A stretch of 51,296 nt of DNA. Origin: DTU018 sp029550685 (GTDB taxonomy: Bacteria; Bacillota; Syntrophomonadia; Syntrophomonadales; Syntrophomonadaceae). Location of the stretch: assembly GCA_035412805.1 (NCBI GenBank), contig DAONVO010000006.1:1-51296 (forward strand). Direction: 5' to 3'. The stretch's first letter is position 1; each line of letters opens with the position of its first letter. Shown here piece after piece: positions 42,657 to 51,269 of the stretch. Under the pieces are notes generated by a model. It worked only from the letters and a program-made list of their open reading frames with translations. It was not told where the DNA came from and did no database searches. The translations under genes were made by a program, and so were the position numbers.

Positions 42657-43426
42657 TATTGTTCCCGGGCGATGCGTTGTCCATGGCAGTACAGGTTGAA
42701 GCGTTGACCACGGGCAAATCCCACCACCGTTATACCGAGTTCTTCAGCCCGGTCTACAGCTTTATACGTAGGTGCAGACCTGGACACAATCATGGGAAAG
42801 CCGGCGCGGGCAATTTTCAGCAGGATTTCTGAGGCTATCCGGCCGCTCAGCAGCAAGCATTTGTCGTGCAGGGGAATATGCTGCAGGCAGGCATAGCCTA
42901 TCACCTTGTCTACAGCGTTGTGCCTGCCAATATCCTCGAATCTAACTATGGTACCCTGGGGGCCAGCCAAAGCTGCACTATGTACCCCGCCGGTTTTCTT
43001 AAAAGTAAGAGAACTGGCATCCAGCTCGGCAATTAACTGCAGCAGGTGAGCTGGTGACCAGAGCAGGTTGTCATTGGGGGAAACTATAGGCTCTACCTGC
43101 AGTCCGCTGCCCCGGCCCATGCAGGTGTTAATCTGTCTCGGCGCGGACAGATCTACCGGCTTTGTGGTCTCCACCTCCACCCGGAGCGGATGAGGTGCTT
43201 TTACCGAGGCCAGGTCCTGGGAACTGGTGATAAATCCTTCACTAACCAAATAGCCCACCGCCAATTCCCGGGTATACTCAGGGGAACAAGCTGATGATAC
43301 TAGTATCTCCCCGTTAAGAATAATCTGCAGGTGCTCTTCCACCACCAACTGGTCTTTAAAATTACTCCAGGTACCTTTTTCGAATAATTGCACATCCCGT
43401 TCTTTCAGAATAGGTAATGCTTCCAT
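42656..43426 (-). CDS. fdhD: Formate dehydrogenase accessory protein FdhD
   Basis: A 256-residue sulfurtransferase-type accessory protein that makes formate dehydrogenase competent by sulfurating its molybdenum cofactor. Seen: KTGGVHSAALA, FEDIGRHNAVDK, LSGRIASEILLKIA, VSRSAPT and GFARGQRFN, all typical FdhD segments. The usual CxxC site reads C102-M-G-R105, so the second cysteine is missing (see findings). It needs Mo or W cofactor, which links it to the mod operon. No formate dehydrogenase is in the window. The gene starts at ATG 43426 and is read toward an R1 repeat and hairpin. Confidence 0.85.
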   Translation of the reverse strand: MEALPILKERDVQLFEKGTWSNFKDQLVVEEHLQIILNGEILVSSACSPEYTRELAVGYLVSEGFITSSQDLASVKAPHPLRVEVETTKPVDLSAPRQINTCMGRGSGLQVEPIVSPNDNLLWSPAHLLQLIAELDASSLTFKKTGGVHSAALAGPQGTIVRFEDIGRHNAVDKVIGYACLQHIPLHDKCLLLSGRIASEILLKIARAGFPMIVSRSAPTYKAVDRAEELGITVVGFARGQRFNLYCHGQRIAREQ

Positions 43427-43564
43427 TGCCCCATCACCCCTTTTATATACAGGTTCCCTGGTATCTTGCCTTAATTATACATTCCTTTTCTGGAAAGAAC
43501 ATTAATGCTGTGGTTTATTAAAGCAGGGGCAGCAACGATTGTAATTGGAAATTCAGCATAGTAC

Positions 43565-43570
43565 TATAAT
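43565..43570 (+). promoter_or_regulatory. -10 box upstream of trkA
   Basis: TATAAT at 43565-43570; no clear -35. The ATG at 43609 has AGGAGGAAG upstream. Confidence 0.35.
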
Positions 43571-43608
43571 AATTGTTTACCGATTAAGCCCAAGCAGGAG
43601 GAAGCACT

Positions 43609-44265
43609 ATGAAAAAGCAACAGTATGCGGTTATTGGTATAGGTCGTTTTGGCGAAAGCCTAATTCGCGAATTGGTGCGTATGGGCCATGAGGTCCTGGC
43701 TATCGATACTGATGAGGACCGGATTCAGGATATGGCAGATATAGCTACCCAAGCTGTTCAGGCTGATTCCATGGATGAAAAGGTATTAAAAGCTCTGGAC
43801 ATTACCAGCTTTGATGCGGTCATAGTCGCCATCGGAGGCGACATTGAGGCCAGTATATTGACCTGTCTTACCCTGAAAGAAATGGGCGTTAAAAAAACCA
43901 TCGCCAAAGCGCAGAACGGCATGCATGGTAAGGTGCTTTCCAAAATCGGAGTGGACCTGGTGGTACACCCGGAACGGGATATGGCGATCAGACTGGCGCG
44001 TACTCTGGTGTCCAACAGCATTATCGAACATATTGACCTTTCGGCAGACTATGGTATATGGGAAATAGTTACTCCCCGTAGTTTGGTGGGGAAGAATCTG
44101 AAGGACAGCGGGTTGCGCCCCAAACTAGGCCTAAACATTCTGGCCATCAAAACTGGGGATGACATCGTGGTATCCCCTCTTCCGGAACATGTTATTCATG
44201 CCGGTGATATTCTGGTGGTACTGGGCCCCACCCGTTCTTTGGAAAAACTCAATGGAATGGACTAG
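43609..44265 (+). CDS. trkA: Potassium uptake regulatory protein TrkA/KtrA (RCK)
   Basis: A 218-residue RCK protein: an N-terminal Rossmann domain with GIGRFGESLIREL (GxGxxG) and an acid at AIDTDEDR, then a C-terminal RCK_C (TrkA_C) part from ~138: WEIVTPRSLVGKNLKDSGL, VSPLPEHVIHAGDILVVLG. It gates the TrkH/KtrB channel in response to ATP/ADP or NAD(H). It is followed after 3 nt by the membrane subunit gene; the two form one operon. The length fits KtrA-type (about 220) better than the doubled TrkA (about 450). Confidence 0.9.
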   Translation: MKKQQYAVIGIGRFGESLIRELVRMGHEVLAIDTDEDRIQDMADIATQAVQADSMDEKVLKALDITSFDAVIVAIGGDIEASILTCLTLKEMGVKKTIAKAQNGMHGKVLSKIGVDLVVHPERDMAIRLARTLVSNSIIEHIDLSADYGIWEIVTPRSLVGKNLKDSGLRPKLGLNILAIKTGDDIVVSPLPEHVIHAGDILVVLGPTRSLEKLNGMD

Positions 44266-44268
44266 ATT

Positions 44269-45279
44269 ATGAACAACCAAGCTATTAACCCGCCTAAAGC
44301 ATTGATCGGCAGCTTTTTGCTGGTGGTTTTGGCAGGAACCCTGCTGCTGAGCCTGCCTTTTGCAGTGAAAACGGGAACCCCCGATATACTTGCCGCTTTG
44401 TTTACTTCTGCTTCCGCTACCTGTGTTACCGGTTTGGTAGTAGTTGATACCGCTTCTCACTGGACCGTTTTCGGACAAGTTGTCATACTGCTGTTGATCC
44501 AGGTGGGCGGACTGGGTTTAATGACTTTCGTCACTTATTTTTTTATTCTTATGGGACGGCGCTTAAATCTGAAACAGAAGATGGTTTTGCAATTTGCTCT
44601 CAACCGCGGTTCCATGGAGGACTTAATTAAAATAATTCGTTACTTGCTGGTGATTTCACTTCTCTTTGAAGCCGCAGGCACCCTGATATTATTTCTCCAT
44701 TGGTGGCCGGAAATGGGAGCAGGGCAAGCCTTGTGGTATGCTCTGTTTCATGCGGTATCNNNNNNNNNNNNNNNNNNNNNNNNNNNNNNNNNNNNNNNNN
44801 NNNNNNNNNNNNNNNNNNNNNNNNNNNNNNNNNNNNNNNNNNNNNNNNNNNNNNNNNNNCCCGGGTCTACCGCCGGGGGAATTAAGGTAACCACCCTGCT
44901 GCTGCTGGCCATGACCATTTGGAGTGTTTTTTCCGGGAAAAAGGATGTGGAAATAGCCAAACGGCGCATTTCCCCCGATGATGTTTCCCGGACCATTACC
45001 GTAGTCAGCATTTCTGTACTGGTAATATTCCTGGGAGTACTGTTATTATCGATTCAGCATCACGATTTTCTCAAAGTATTGTTTGAGGTAGTATCCGCCA
45101 CCGGAACGGTAGGTTTAAGCCTGGGACTTACCCAGACTTTGACTCCTTTCGGCAGGATCATGATCATAGCCATCATGCTTTTTGGACGATTGGGCCCGGT
45201 TACCTTAGGGTTAGCCCTGGCCTACCGGCCTCAGACTAACACTATCCGCTACCCGGAGGACCGGATTATGATCGGCTGA
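44269..45279 (+). CDS. trkH: Potassium transporter membrane subunit TrkH/KtrB, interrupted by an assembly gap
   Basis: The integral-membrane K+ channel partner of TrkA. Before the gap: 164 residues with the first selectivity loop in FTSASATCVTGLVVVDTASH. After the gap: 140 residues beginning PGSTAGGIKVTTL, part of the third selectivity loop region, and ending RLGPVTLGLALAYRP. A full KtrB is ~440 residues; the frame shown totals 336 including the 100-N gap, so roughly 100 residues more than the placeholder allows are missing. The frame agrees on both sides by chance. It follows trkA with a 3-nt gap. Confidence 0.85.
   Translation: MNNQAINPPKALIGSFLLVVLAGTLLLSLPFAVKTGTPDILAALFTSASATCVTGLVVVDTASHWTVFGQVVILLLIQVGGLGLMTFVTYFFILMGRRLNLKQKMVLQFALNRGSMEDLIKIIRYLLVISLLFEAAGTLILFLHWWPEMGAGQALWYALFHAVXXXXXXXXXXXXXXXXXXXXXXXXXXXXXXXXXXPGSTAGGIKVTTLLLLAMTIWSVFSGKKDVEIAKRRISPDDVSRTITVVSISVLVIFLGVLLLSIQHHDFLKVLFEVVSATGTVGLSLGLTQTLTPFGRIMIIAIMLFGRLGPVTLGLALAYRPQTNTIRYPEDRIMIG
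44760..44859. other. Assembly gap (100 N) in trkH
   Basis: A 100-N placeholder inside the TrkH/KtrB gene, the same size as the gap at 8925-9024. Confidence 0.95.
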
Positions 45280-45316
45280 ACCAAAATCGTGAATAAATGA
45301 AAAGGAGGACATATCA

Positions 45317-45652
45317 TTGCACGAGTGGGTCAAAGGGCTATCAGCAGCCATTACCGTATGTGACCGGCAGGGAGTAATAATCGAGATGAATGAATCTTCG
45401 GCGCAGAACTTCGCCAAGCAGGGTGGCTCATCATTATGCGGCAGCAGCCTTCTGGACTGCCATCCTGAACCGTCCCGGTCGCAGCTGGAGGATATGCTGG
45501 CTCATCCCCGGCCGAACACTTATATCACTGAAAAAAATGGGGTCCGGAGGTTGGTACATCAGGAACCCTGGTATGACAATGGCCAATTCGGTGGTTACGT
45601 GGAGTTTATTTTTAGTATAGGTAGCGATATCCCGGTAAAAACAAGGGACTGA
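45317..45652 (+). CDS. Small stand-alone PAS-domain protein
   Basis: A 111-residue single-domain PAS protein: AAITVCDRQGVIIEMNESSAQNF, GSSLLDCHPEPSRSQLEDML, then EKNGVRRLVHQEPWYDNG. This small PAS family occurs in many clostridia and related anaerobes, apparently as a ligand sensor without an effector of its own; the ligand is unknown. The start is TTG at 45317, set by AAGGAGG 8 nt upstream. It follows trkH by about 37 nt and may be co-transcribed with trkAH. Confidence 0.75.
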   Translation: MHEWVKGLSAAITVCDRQGVIIEMNESSAQNFAKQGGSSLCGSSLLDCHPEPSRSQLEDMLAHPRPNTYITEKNGVRRLVHQEPWYDNGQFGGYVEFIFSIGSDIPVKTRD

Positions 45653-45777
45653 AACCGAACAAGTTCCGGTACGTTTAAATCATCCTCTTCTGGTAATTTC
45701 CTGCAGGTATTCAGGAACCCTTGGCAGTGATTGCCATATTATGTAGTATATTCTGCAACCAGAGGAGGGTAAAGTTA

Positions 45778-46326
45778 GTGGGTTATCGCAACCATGATTA
45801 CAAATGTGGATGTGGGCCGAAGCCTCCCTACTATTCTAGTCCCAAGCCTCGTCCCCGCCCCCGTCCCTGCCCGCCGCCTGCCCAGACTCATACCCATGAG
45901 TTTGTAGGCAGTACTCAGCTGGCCGGGGATATTATTCACAATCACCGTTTTGCCGGAGTGTCCAGTGAAGCCATAAAAAGAGGAAGAAGCCATACCCATG
46001 CCATACTGGTAAACAGCGACTTCTTTTTATCCCATTTCCATGAAGTAGCTGCCGAAAGCGGGCCGGCTATTCCAGTAGGTGAAGGCAGACACGTTCACTT
46101 CGTTTGCGGTGAAACTACCTTTAATGCCGGGCATGATCATGAGTTCATTTTTGCCATGTTGATTGAAGACCCGATTTCTCATGGGAAATCCAAGAGAGAC
46201 TACGATGATTACGATGGCTACGAAGGCTATGATGGTTTTGAGGTCTATGCAAATGATGAAGAGGGGGGCTGGGAAGAGGACAGCCAGAATGATGCCGGCG
46301 GAGAAGACCAGGAGGTAACACCGTAA
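45778..46326 (+). CDS. YmaF-like histidine-rich protein
   Basis: A 182-residue protein from GTG 45778, placed by GAGGAGGG 8 nt upstream; the in-frame start at 45721 is less likely. After a short Cys-Gly and Pro/Arg-rich start (KCGCGPKPP, PRPRPRPCPPP) comes a YmaF-like body rich in His-x-His pairs (THTHEFVGSTQLAGDIIHNH, SHTHAI, SHFHEV, RHVHFVC, GHDHEF), and a very acidic tail (DYDDYDGYEGYDGFEVY, then EDSQNDAGGEDQE). YmaF function is unknown to me; metal binding by the histidines is inference. It ends ahead of a large hairpin repeat. Confidence 0.7.
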   Translation: MGYRNHDYKCGCGPKPPYYSSPKPRPRPRPCPPPAQTHTHEFVGSTQLAGDIIHNHRFAGVSSEAIKRGRSHTHAILVNSDFFLSHFHEVAAESGPAIPVGEGRHVHFVCGETTFNAGHDHEFIFAMLIEDPISHGKSKRDYDDYDGYEGYDGFEVYANDEEGGWEEDSQNDAGGEDQEVTP

Positions 46327-46348
46327 TAGAGTAAAACCAAGCGGGAAT

Positions 46349-46424
46349 GCAAGAGGGGACGGTTAAATCTGTTGCATATACATCCATAACCTGACCCCGG
46401 GCAGATTTAACCGTCCCCTCTTGC
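46349..46424. repeat. R3 hairpin repeat (copy 1) with perfect 23-bp arms
   Basis: Arms at 46349-46371 and 46402-46424 are exact inverted repeats (core AAGAGGGGACGGTTAAATCT); loop about 30 nt. It lies between two converging genes. A related R3 element is at 49158-49197. The GGGGACGGTT core is reminiscent of palindromic repeats scattered in other Firmicutes. Confidence 0.75.
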
Positions 46425-46433
46425 GGACTTATG

Positions 46434-46610
46434 CTATTTAGGTTCGTAATAACACCGTTTGGGGGAATGAATTTTATCAGCCTCTTTAAGTTTTTTTATA
46501 GCCTTGTCCACTTCTTTTTTATCCAATCCGGCCAATTCCGCAACCTGTGAGCTGGTCAGGGGCTTTCCAGCCTGCTTAAAAGCCGCTAAAACCTTGTCTT
46601 CATTTTCCAT
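46434..46610 (-). CDS. Mini winged-helix protein
   Basis: A 58-residue basic protein from the ATG at 46610 (AAAGGAG 8 nt upstream); an upstream in-frame start at 46628 would add six residues. The pattern VLAAFKQAGKPLTSSQVAEL then AGLDKKEVDKAIKKLKEADK is a winged helix (HTH) of the mini type, followed by a basic tail (HSPKRCYYEPK). Such short single-domain proteins bind DNA or act as regulators in clostridia and archaea. It converges with the YmaF-like gene across the R3 hairpin, and its target is unknown. Confidence 0.65.
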   Translation of the reverse strand: MENEDKVLAAFKQAGKPLTSSQVAELAGLDKKEVDKAIKKLKEADKIHSPKRCYYEPK

Positions 46611-46732
46611 TGTCGACACTCCTTTCATGTCCTATTGTGCCAATAATTATGTAAGATCATTCCTGTATGTGTCAATAGAGCCTGCCTTTGTACACAACCC
46701 TTTATTTATTTATCATATTAAAAAGAAAACTC

Positions 46733-46761
46733 TTTACTTATTTAGCGCACTAAAGTAAAAT
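46733..46761 (+). promoter_or_regulatory. Sigma-A promoter of the amino-acid ABC operon
   Basis: TTTACT (46733-46738), 17-nt spacer, TAAAAT (46756-46761). Start of transcription would be about 40 nt before the TTG at 46804. Confidence 0.6.
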
Positions 46762-46803
46762 GAAGGGCGGAACTTATTGATAGCAATTAAGGGGGATGAA
46801 ACA

Positions 46804-47628
46804 TTGAGGAAGAAGATTGCGCTATTGGTTGTATTGTGCCTGGCTTTCGGTTTGTTGGCAGGCTGTGGACAGGCTGATAACGGGAAGGCTCCGGACACCT
46901 CTGCGGATACTTCCTGGCAGGAAATTCAGGATAAAGGCTATTTCATCGTGGGATTGGACGACGCTTTCCCGCCCATGGGGTTCCGGGATGAAAACAATGA
47001 AATTGTTGGCTTTGATATTGACCTGGCCAAGGAAGCTGCATCCCGCCTGGGAGTAGAAGTTCAGTTCCAGCCCATATCCTGGGATGCCAAGGGAGAGGAA
47101 CTCAACAGCGGCAATATCGATGTAATCTGGAACGGCTTTACCATTACGGAAGACCGCAAAAAAGAGTTCCTGTTCACCAAACCCTATATTGCAGACCGCC
47201 AGATTATTGTAGTAAGACCGGATTCAACTATTGCTACCAAAGCTGATCTAGCCGGTAAGGAAGTAGGTATCCAGGCTGGCAGCAGTGCCATTGAAGCAGT
47301 TATGGCAGATGAAGCTACCTATGAAACCATTAAGGATACCTTAAGGGAATTTGACTCCAATGATATGGCCCTTCGCGACCTGGCCGGCGGGGGTCTGGAA
47401 GCGGTTGTGGTTGACGAAGTGGTAGGACGTTATTATATTTCCAAGCATCCGGGAGAGTACAAGGTTCTGGAAGAGAACTTCGGTATTGAGGAATTTGGCG
47501 TAGGCTTAAGACTTACCGACCAGGCTTTCCTGGCTGAACTAGATAAAGCTTTGGATGAGATGAAAGCGGACGGCACGGCCGCAGAGATTTCCATGAAATG
47601 GTTCGGAGAAGATATCATAAAGAAATAG
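46804..47628 (+). CDS. Polar amino-acid ABC transporter, substrate-binding lipoprotein
   Basis: A 274-residue lipoprotein from TTG 46804 (AAGGGGGA 7 nt upstream); an in-frame TTG at 46777 is less likely. It has a signal peptide with lipobox LAGC. The mature domain is the family-3 binding protein of GlnH/ArtJ type: KGYFIVGLDDAFPPMGFRD, GFDIDLAKEAASRLG, EELNSGNIDVIWNGFTIT and GKEVGIQAGSSAIEAV. It binds an amino acid, probably polar, outside the membrane. It heads the three-gene operon with a permease and an ATPase. Confidence 0.85.
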   Translation: MRKKIALLVVLCLAFGLLAGCGQADNGKAPDTSADTSWQEIQDKGYFIVGLDDAFPPMGFRDENNEIVGFDIDLAKEAASRLGVEVQFQPISWDAKGEELNSGNIDVIWNGFTITEDRKKEFLFTKPYIADRQIIVVRPDSTIATKADLAGKEVGIQAGSSAIEAVMADEATYETIKDTLREFDSNDMALRDLAGGGLEAVVVDEVVGRYYISKHPGEYKVLEENFGIEEFGVGLRLTDQAFLAELDKALDEMKADGTAAEISMKWFGEDIIKK

Positions 47629-47731
47629 GCAGAAAAACAATACTCTGATACAATTAAGCATGGCAGGCTACCAGTGTTAAGCTGTTAGCCTGTCTTTATC
47701 TGCACTGATTCACGCAAGTAAGGGGATGCAT

Positions 47732-48370
47732 ATGGACTATGTAATATCGATTCTGCCGCAAATGTGCGGGGGCTGGTTGGTAACCATGCAGATTTTTGCA
47801 GTAACCCTCCTATCCCTGCCCCTGGGTGTTATACTGGGTATCGCCCGCCTGTCCAAGTTCAAACCTCTGGCCTGGTTTATGGAAGTCTATGTGTGGGTTT
47901 TCCGCGGAACCCCGCTTTTGCTGCAGCTGCTGTTCTGGTATTACGGCCTCATGGCTGTAGGTGTTCGCATAGAAAGGGAAACCGCCGTTTATGTAGCCTT
48001 TATCCTGAATTATGCTGCTTACCTGGCCGAGATTTTCCGGTCCGGAATTCAATCCATCGACCGGGGCCAATACGAAGCTGCGGATGTGCTGGGATTAAGC
48101 CGGCGCCAGACTATGACCCAGATTATTCTTCCTCAGGTGTTTAAACGAGTATTGCCCCCCATAGGCAATGAGGTTATCAACCTGGTCAAGGATACGGCTT
48201 TGGTATACATCATAGCCATGAGTGAACTGTCCCGGGTGGCCAGAATTCGGGCGGTTACCGATGATACCCTGGTACCTTTTGCGATCGCAGCAGTGTTTTA
48301 TCTATTGATGACGGCTATCGTTCAGAACTTCTTTAAATGGGTGGAAGCCCGTCTGGACTATTATCACTAG
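47732..48370 (+). CDS. Polar amino-acid ABC transporter, permease
   Basis: A 212-residue permease of the HisM/GlnP type with four to five helices. It has the early segment VFRGTPLLLQLLFWYYGL and the EAA loop QYEAADVLGLSRRQTMTQI, then PQVFKRVLPPIGNEVINLVKDT. It forms a homodimeric channel. The start is ATG 47732, with AAGGGG just upstream; an ATG at 47726 lies inside the ribosome site and is unlikely. It lies 103 nt after the binding protein gene. The stop at 48368 overlaps the next ribosome site, so the ATPase is coupled. Confidence 0.85.
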   Translation: MDYVISILPQMCGGWLVTMQIFAVTLLSLPLGVILGIARLSKFKPLAWFMEVYVWVFRGTPLLLQLLFWYYGLMAVGVRIERETAVYVAFILNYAAYLAEIFRSGIQSIDRGQYEAADVLGLSRRQTMTQIILPQVFKRVLPPIGNEVINLVKDTALVYIIAMSELSRVARIRAVTDDTLVPFAIAAVFYLLMTAIVQNFFKWVEARLDYYH

Positions 48371-48381
48371 GAGAGAAGAAT

Positions 48382-49149
48382 ATGTACATGCTGCAAGCTA
48401 TAGATATCCATAAAAAGTTTGGTCACTTGGAAGTACTAAAGGGAGTATCCCTGCAGGTTAAGCAGGGAGAAGTAATTGCAATTATTGGACCGTCCGGTTC
48501 AGGTAAAAGCACCTTTCTGCGCTGCCTGAACCGCCTGGAAACCATTGACCGGGGCACCATTGAAATAGATGGTGAAGTAATGGCCAAGAATGGCCCCGAC
48601 GGACGAGCAGTTTACAGCAATGAAAAAGATATAACCAGACTGCGCCGCAAGATGGGTATGGTGTTTCAGAATTTTAACCTGTTTCCCCATAAATCGGTTC
48701 TGGAAAACCTGATGTTGGCTCCTATGCAGGTCAACCAGGTGCCGGCCGAGGAAGCAGAGAAGACAGCTCGCGATTTACTGGCCAAAGTTGGTTTATCTCA
48801 AAAGGCTAATAACTATCCCTTTGAACTCTCGGGAGGACAGCAGCAGCGAGTAGCCATAGCCCGGGCTCTGGCTATGAACCCGGCTATTATGTGTTTTGAT
48901 GAGCCCACTTCAGCCCTGGATCCGGAGTTGACCGGTGAAGTCTTAAGAGTTATGCGTGATCTGGCTTTAGAGCATATGACCATGGTGGTGGTAACCCATG
49001 AAATCGGTTTTGCCCGGGAAGTAGCCAACCGGGTGATATTTATGGATGACGGGTTAATCGTGGAACAAGGCTCAGCAGAGGAAGTGCTGCTCAATCCCCG
49101 GCAAGAAAGAACCAAGTCTTTCCTGAGTACGGTTCTGGTAGCACGTTAA
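48382..49149 (+). CDS. Polar amino-acid ABC transporter, ATPase (GlnQ-like)
   Basis: A 255-residue ATPase from the ATG at 48382 (AGGAG at 48369-48373). Walker A GPSGSGKST, Q-loop FQNFNLFPHKSV, signature LSGGQQQRVAIARALAM, Walker B IMCFDEPTSALDPEL, switch His VTHEIGFAREVA. These are the GlnQ/HisP-type motifs. It powers amino-acid import with the two preceding genes. It carries an insert of about 14 residues (KNGPDGRAVYSNEK) between the first strands of the domain, a family variation. The operon ends at an R3 hairpin about 10 nt later. Confidence 0.9.
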   Translation: MYMLQAIDIHKKFGHLEVLKGVSLQVKQGEVIAIIGPSGSGKSTFLRCLNRLETIDRGTIEIDGEVMAKNGPDGRAVYSNEKDITRLRRKMGMVFQNFNLFPHKSVLENLMLAPMQVNQVPAEEAEKTARDLLAKVGLSQKANNYPFELSGGQQQRVAIARALAMNPAIMCFDEPTSALDPELTGEVLRVMRDLALEHMTMVVVTHEIGFAREVANRVIFMDDGLIVEQGSAEEVLLNPRQERTKSFLSTVLVAR

Positions 49150-49157
49150 TCGTTGGT

Positions 49158-49197
49158 AAGAGGGGACGGTTAGGGGGTCACCCCAAACCGTCCACTT
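49158..49197 (+). terminator. R3-type hairpin (copy 2), probable terminator of the amino-acid operon
   Basis: AAGAGGGGACGGTTAGGGG pairs with CCCCAAACCGTCC-type arm (about 49164-49176 with 49181-49193; one mismatch), GTCA loop. Same core as the 46349-46424 repeat. It starts about 10 nt after the ATPase stop. Confidence 0.55.
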
Positions 49198-49301
49198 ATA
49201 TATAATCTGGCATTATACATCTCTTAACCTGCACTAATACATATTAGTTAACGGGTCAGGAAACACTTCTACTGATTACGACTCACAAAGGAGGTAGAAG
49301 T

Positions 49302-51248
49302 GTGTTTACACCCCCCAGCAATTCCAGCCCTTTATTGCAACCCATTAAAATAGGAACCTTAGAGATTAAAAACCGCCTGGCCGTAGCCCCCATGGTAACC
49401 GTTTACTGTGATTCTGACGGAATGGCAACGGAACGTTACATTGCCTATCATGAGGCTCGAGCTAAAGGTGGATGGGGCCTGATTATCACCGAAGACTATG
49501 CGGTTGATCCAGCCGGCCGCGGATTTTGGACAGCTGGACTGTGGAAGGACGAACAAATCGAAAGTCACCAGGAGTTAACCAGGAGAGTTCATCAACATGG
49601 CTGTAAGATTGTCGCTCAGATATACCACTGCGGCCGCCAGACTTCGCCAGACATAATCGGCTGTCAGCCAGTTTCTGCTTCAGCAATTCCCTGCCCGGCC
49701 ATGGGCTGTATGCCCCGGGCTCTCACTATCCCCGAGATAAAAAAGATAATCAGCCAGTTTGGCGATACGGCTTACCGGGCCAAAATGGCCGGATTCGATG
49801 GGGTTGAAGTACATGGTGCTCATGGCTATCTAATAGCCCAGTTTATGTCCAATTACTCCAATAAACGCAGTGATGAATACGGCGGTCCTCTGCACAACCG
49901 TCTGCGGTTTCCTCTGGAAATCATCCGGGATATCCGGGAAAAGTGCGGTGATGGTTTTCCCATCATATTTCGTATTTCCGCTGACGAGTTCGTGACCGGC
50001 GGGAGACAGATAGAGGATACCAAAGTCATCGCCAGAATGCTGGCAACGGCAGGCAATGCGGGAATCGATGCTATTCATGTCTCCGCGGGAGTGTATGGCA
50101 GCACCGCAGCTATCATTCCGCCGTTACATGTGGCCCATGGTTGGATAGTTGATTTTGCCGAAGAGGTTAAAAAAGTAGTAGATATCCCGGTGATCACGGT
50201 AGGACGTATTAATGATCCCCATTTGGCGGAAAGTGTAATTATTTCAGGTAAAGCGGATATGGTCTCTATGGCACGGGGTGCTCTGGCTGATCCCGATTTA
50301 CCTAATAAATTCGCCGCGGGCAACTGTGAAGACATACGTTACTGCATAGGCTGCCAACAGGGGTGCCTGCAGGTGTTGTTCAGGAATGAGCCCATTCGCT
50401 GTCTGGTGAACCCCACCTGTGGATTTGAATACCTGCAGGAAAGGTTAAAAGCCAAGACCAACAAATCCAAGCGGGTTGTGGTAGTGGGAGGAGGTCCGGG
50501 GGGAATGGAAGCAGCAATTGCTGCTGCGGAAGCCGGCCATCAGGTCAGCCTTTATGAAAAGGAAGAATATCTGGGAGGAGAATTTGCTCTGGCTCCCGTT
50601 CCGCCCGGGAAAGGTGATATGGCCTTTTTACTGGCCTGGGAGAAGAGGCAGTTGCAGAAAAAGGGAGTGGATGTTCATCTGGGGACAGAATTCACTCCTG
50701 AAATGGCTGATAAGATAGCCCCGGATACTATCATTTTGGCAACCGGTGCAGTACCTTCACGGCCTAATATTCCGGGCATGGATTATCCCCATGTGGTATT
50801 GGCCCGGGATGTACTCTGGGGCCGGGCCTCTATAGGCCAGGAAGTGGTAGTACTGGGCGGCGGGCTGATAGGTTCTGAAACCGCAGCTTATTGTACCGAG
50901 AAGGGCGTAAAAGTAAGTATTGTGGAACAGCTTTCCGGTATTGCCCTGGAGGAGGATGTTACCCGGCGCCAATTCCTGTTGAAATTCCTGGAAGACAGGA
51001 AAGTGGATATTTTGACCGAGACCAGCATTGTTGAAATTAAGGAAAACTCTGTGGTCCTGGAGAAAAACAACTCCGTTTTCGAATACCCGGCCGATACCGT
51101 GATTATAGCTTTGGGTATGGAGTCATACAATTCGCTGCAGCAAGCCCTGTCCGGAAAGGCCAAAATCACGGTGGTAGGAGATGCCGTGGAACCCCGCAAT
51201 GCTCTGGAGGCTACCCGGGAAGGTTTCCTGGCAGGAGTGAATGCTTAA
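49302..51248 (+). CDS. NADH:flavin oxidoreductase, 2,4-dienoyl-CoA reductase-like (FMN, 4Fe-4S, FAD)
   Basis: A 648-residue two-part flavoenzyme. Residues 1-345: an FMN-binding old-yellow-enzyme barrel (NRLAVAPMVTVYCDSDGMA, HGAHGYLIAQFMSNYSNKRS). Cysteines C348, C351, C355 and C367 (CIGCQQGC, RCLVNP) bind a 4Fe-4S cluster. Residues ~390-648: FAD/NAD(P)H domain with VVVVGGGPGGMEAA (396-401) and VVVLGGGLIGSETA. The layout matches FadH/2,4-dienoyl-CoA reductase and related enzymes such as trimethylamine dehydrogenase-like proteins. Reduction of an unsaturated acyl-CoA is plausible next to the fatty-acid genes of this window, but the substrate is not proved. GTG start with GGAGG upstream. Confidence 0.85.
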   Translation: MFTPPSNSSPLLQPIKIGTLEIKNRLAVAPMVTVYCDSDGMATERYIAYHEARAKGGWGLIITEDYAVDPAGRGFWTAGLWKDEQIESHQELTRRVHQHGCKIVAQIYHCGRQTSPDIIGCQPVSASAIPCPAMGCMPRALTIPEIKKIISQFGDTAYRAKMAGFDGVEVHGAHGYLIAQFMSNYSNKRSDEYGGPLHNRLRFPLEIIRDIREKCGDGFPIIFRISADEFVTGGRQIEDTKVIARMLATAGNAGIDAIHVSAGVYGSTAAIIPPLHVAHGWIVDFAEEVKKVVDIPVITVGRINDPHLAESVIISGKADMVSMARGALADPDLPNKFAAGNCEDIRYCIGCQQGCLQVLFRNEPIRCLVNPTCGFEYLQERLKAKTNKSKRVVVVGGGPGGMEAAIAAAEAGHQVSLYEKEEYLGGEFALAPVPPGKGDMAFLLAWEKRQLQKKGVDVHLGTEFTPEMADKIAPDTIILATGAVPSRPNIPGMDYPHVVLARDVLWGRASIGQEVVVLGGGLIGSETAAYCTEKGVKVSIVEQLSGIALEEDVTRRQFLLKFLEDRKVDILTETSIVEIKENSVVLEKNNSVFEYPADTVIIALGMESYNSLQQALSGKAKITVVGDAVEPRNALEATREGFLAGVNA

Positions 51249-51269
51249 CCAGGTTGTCAACCAAAAAAA

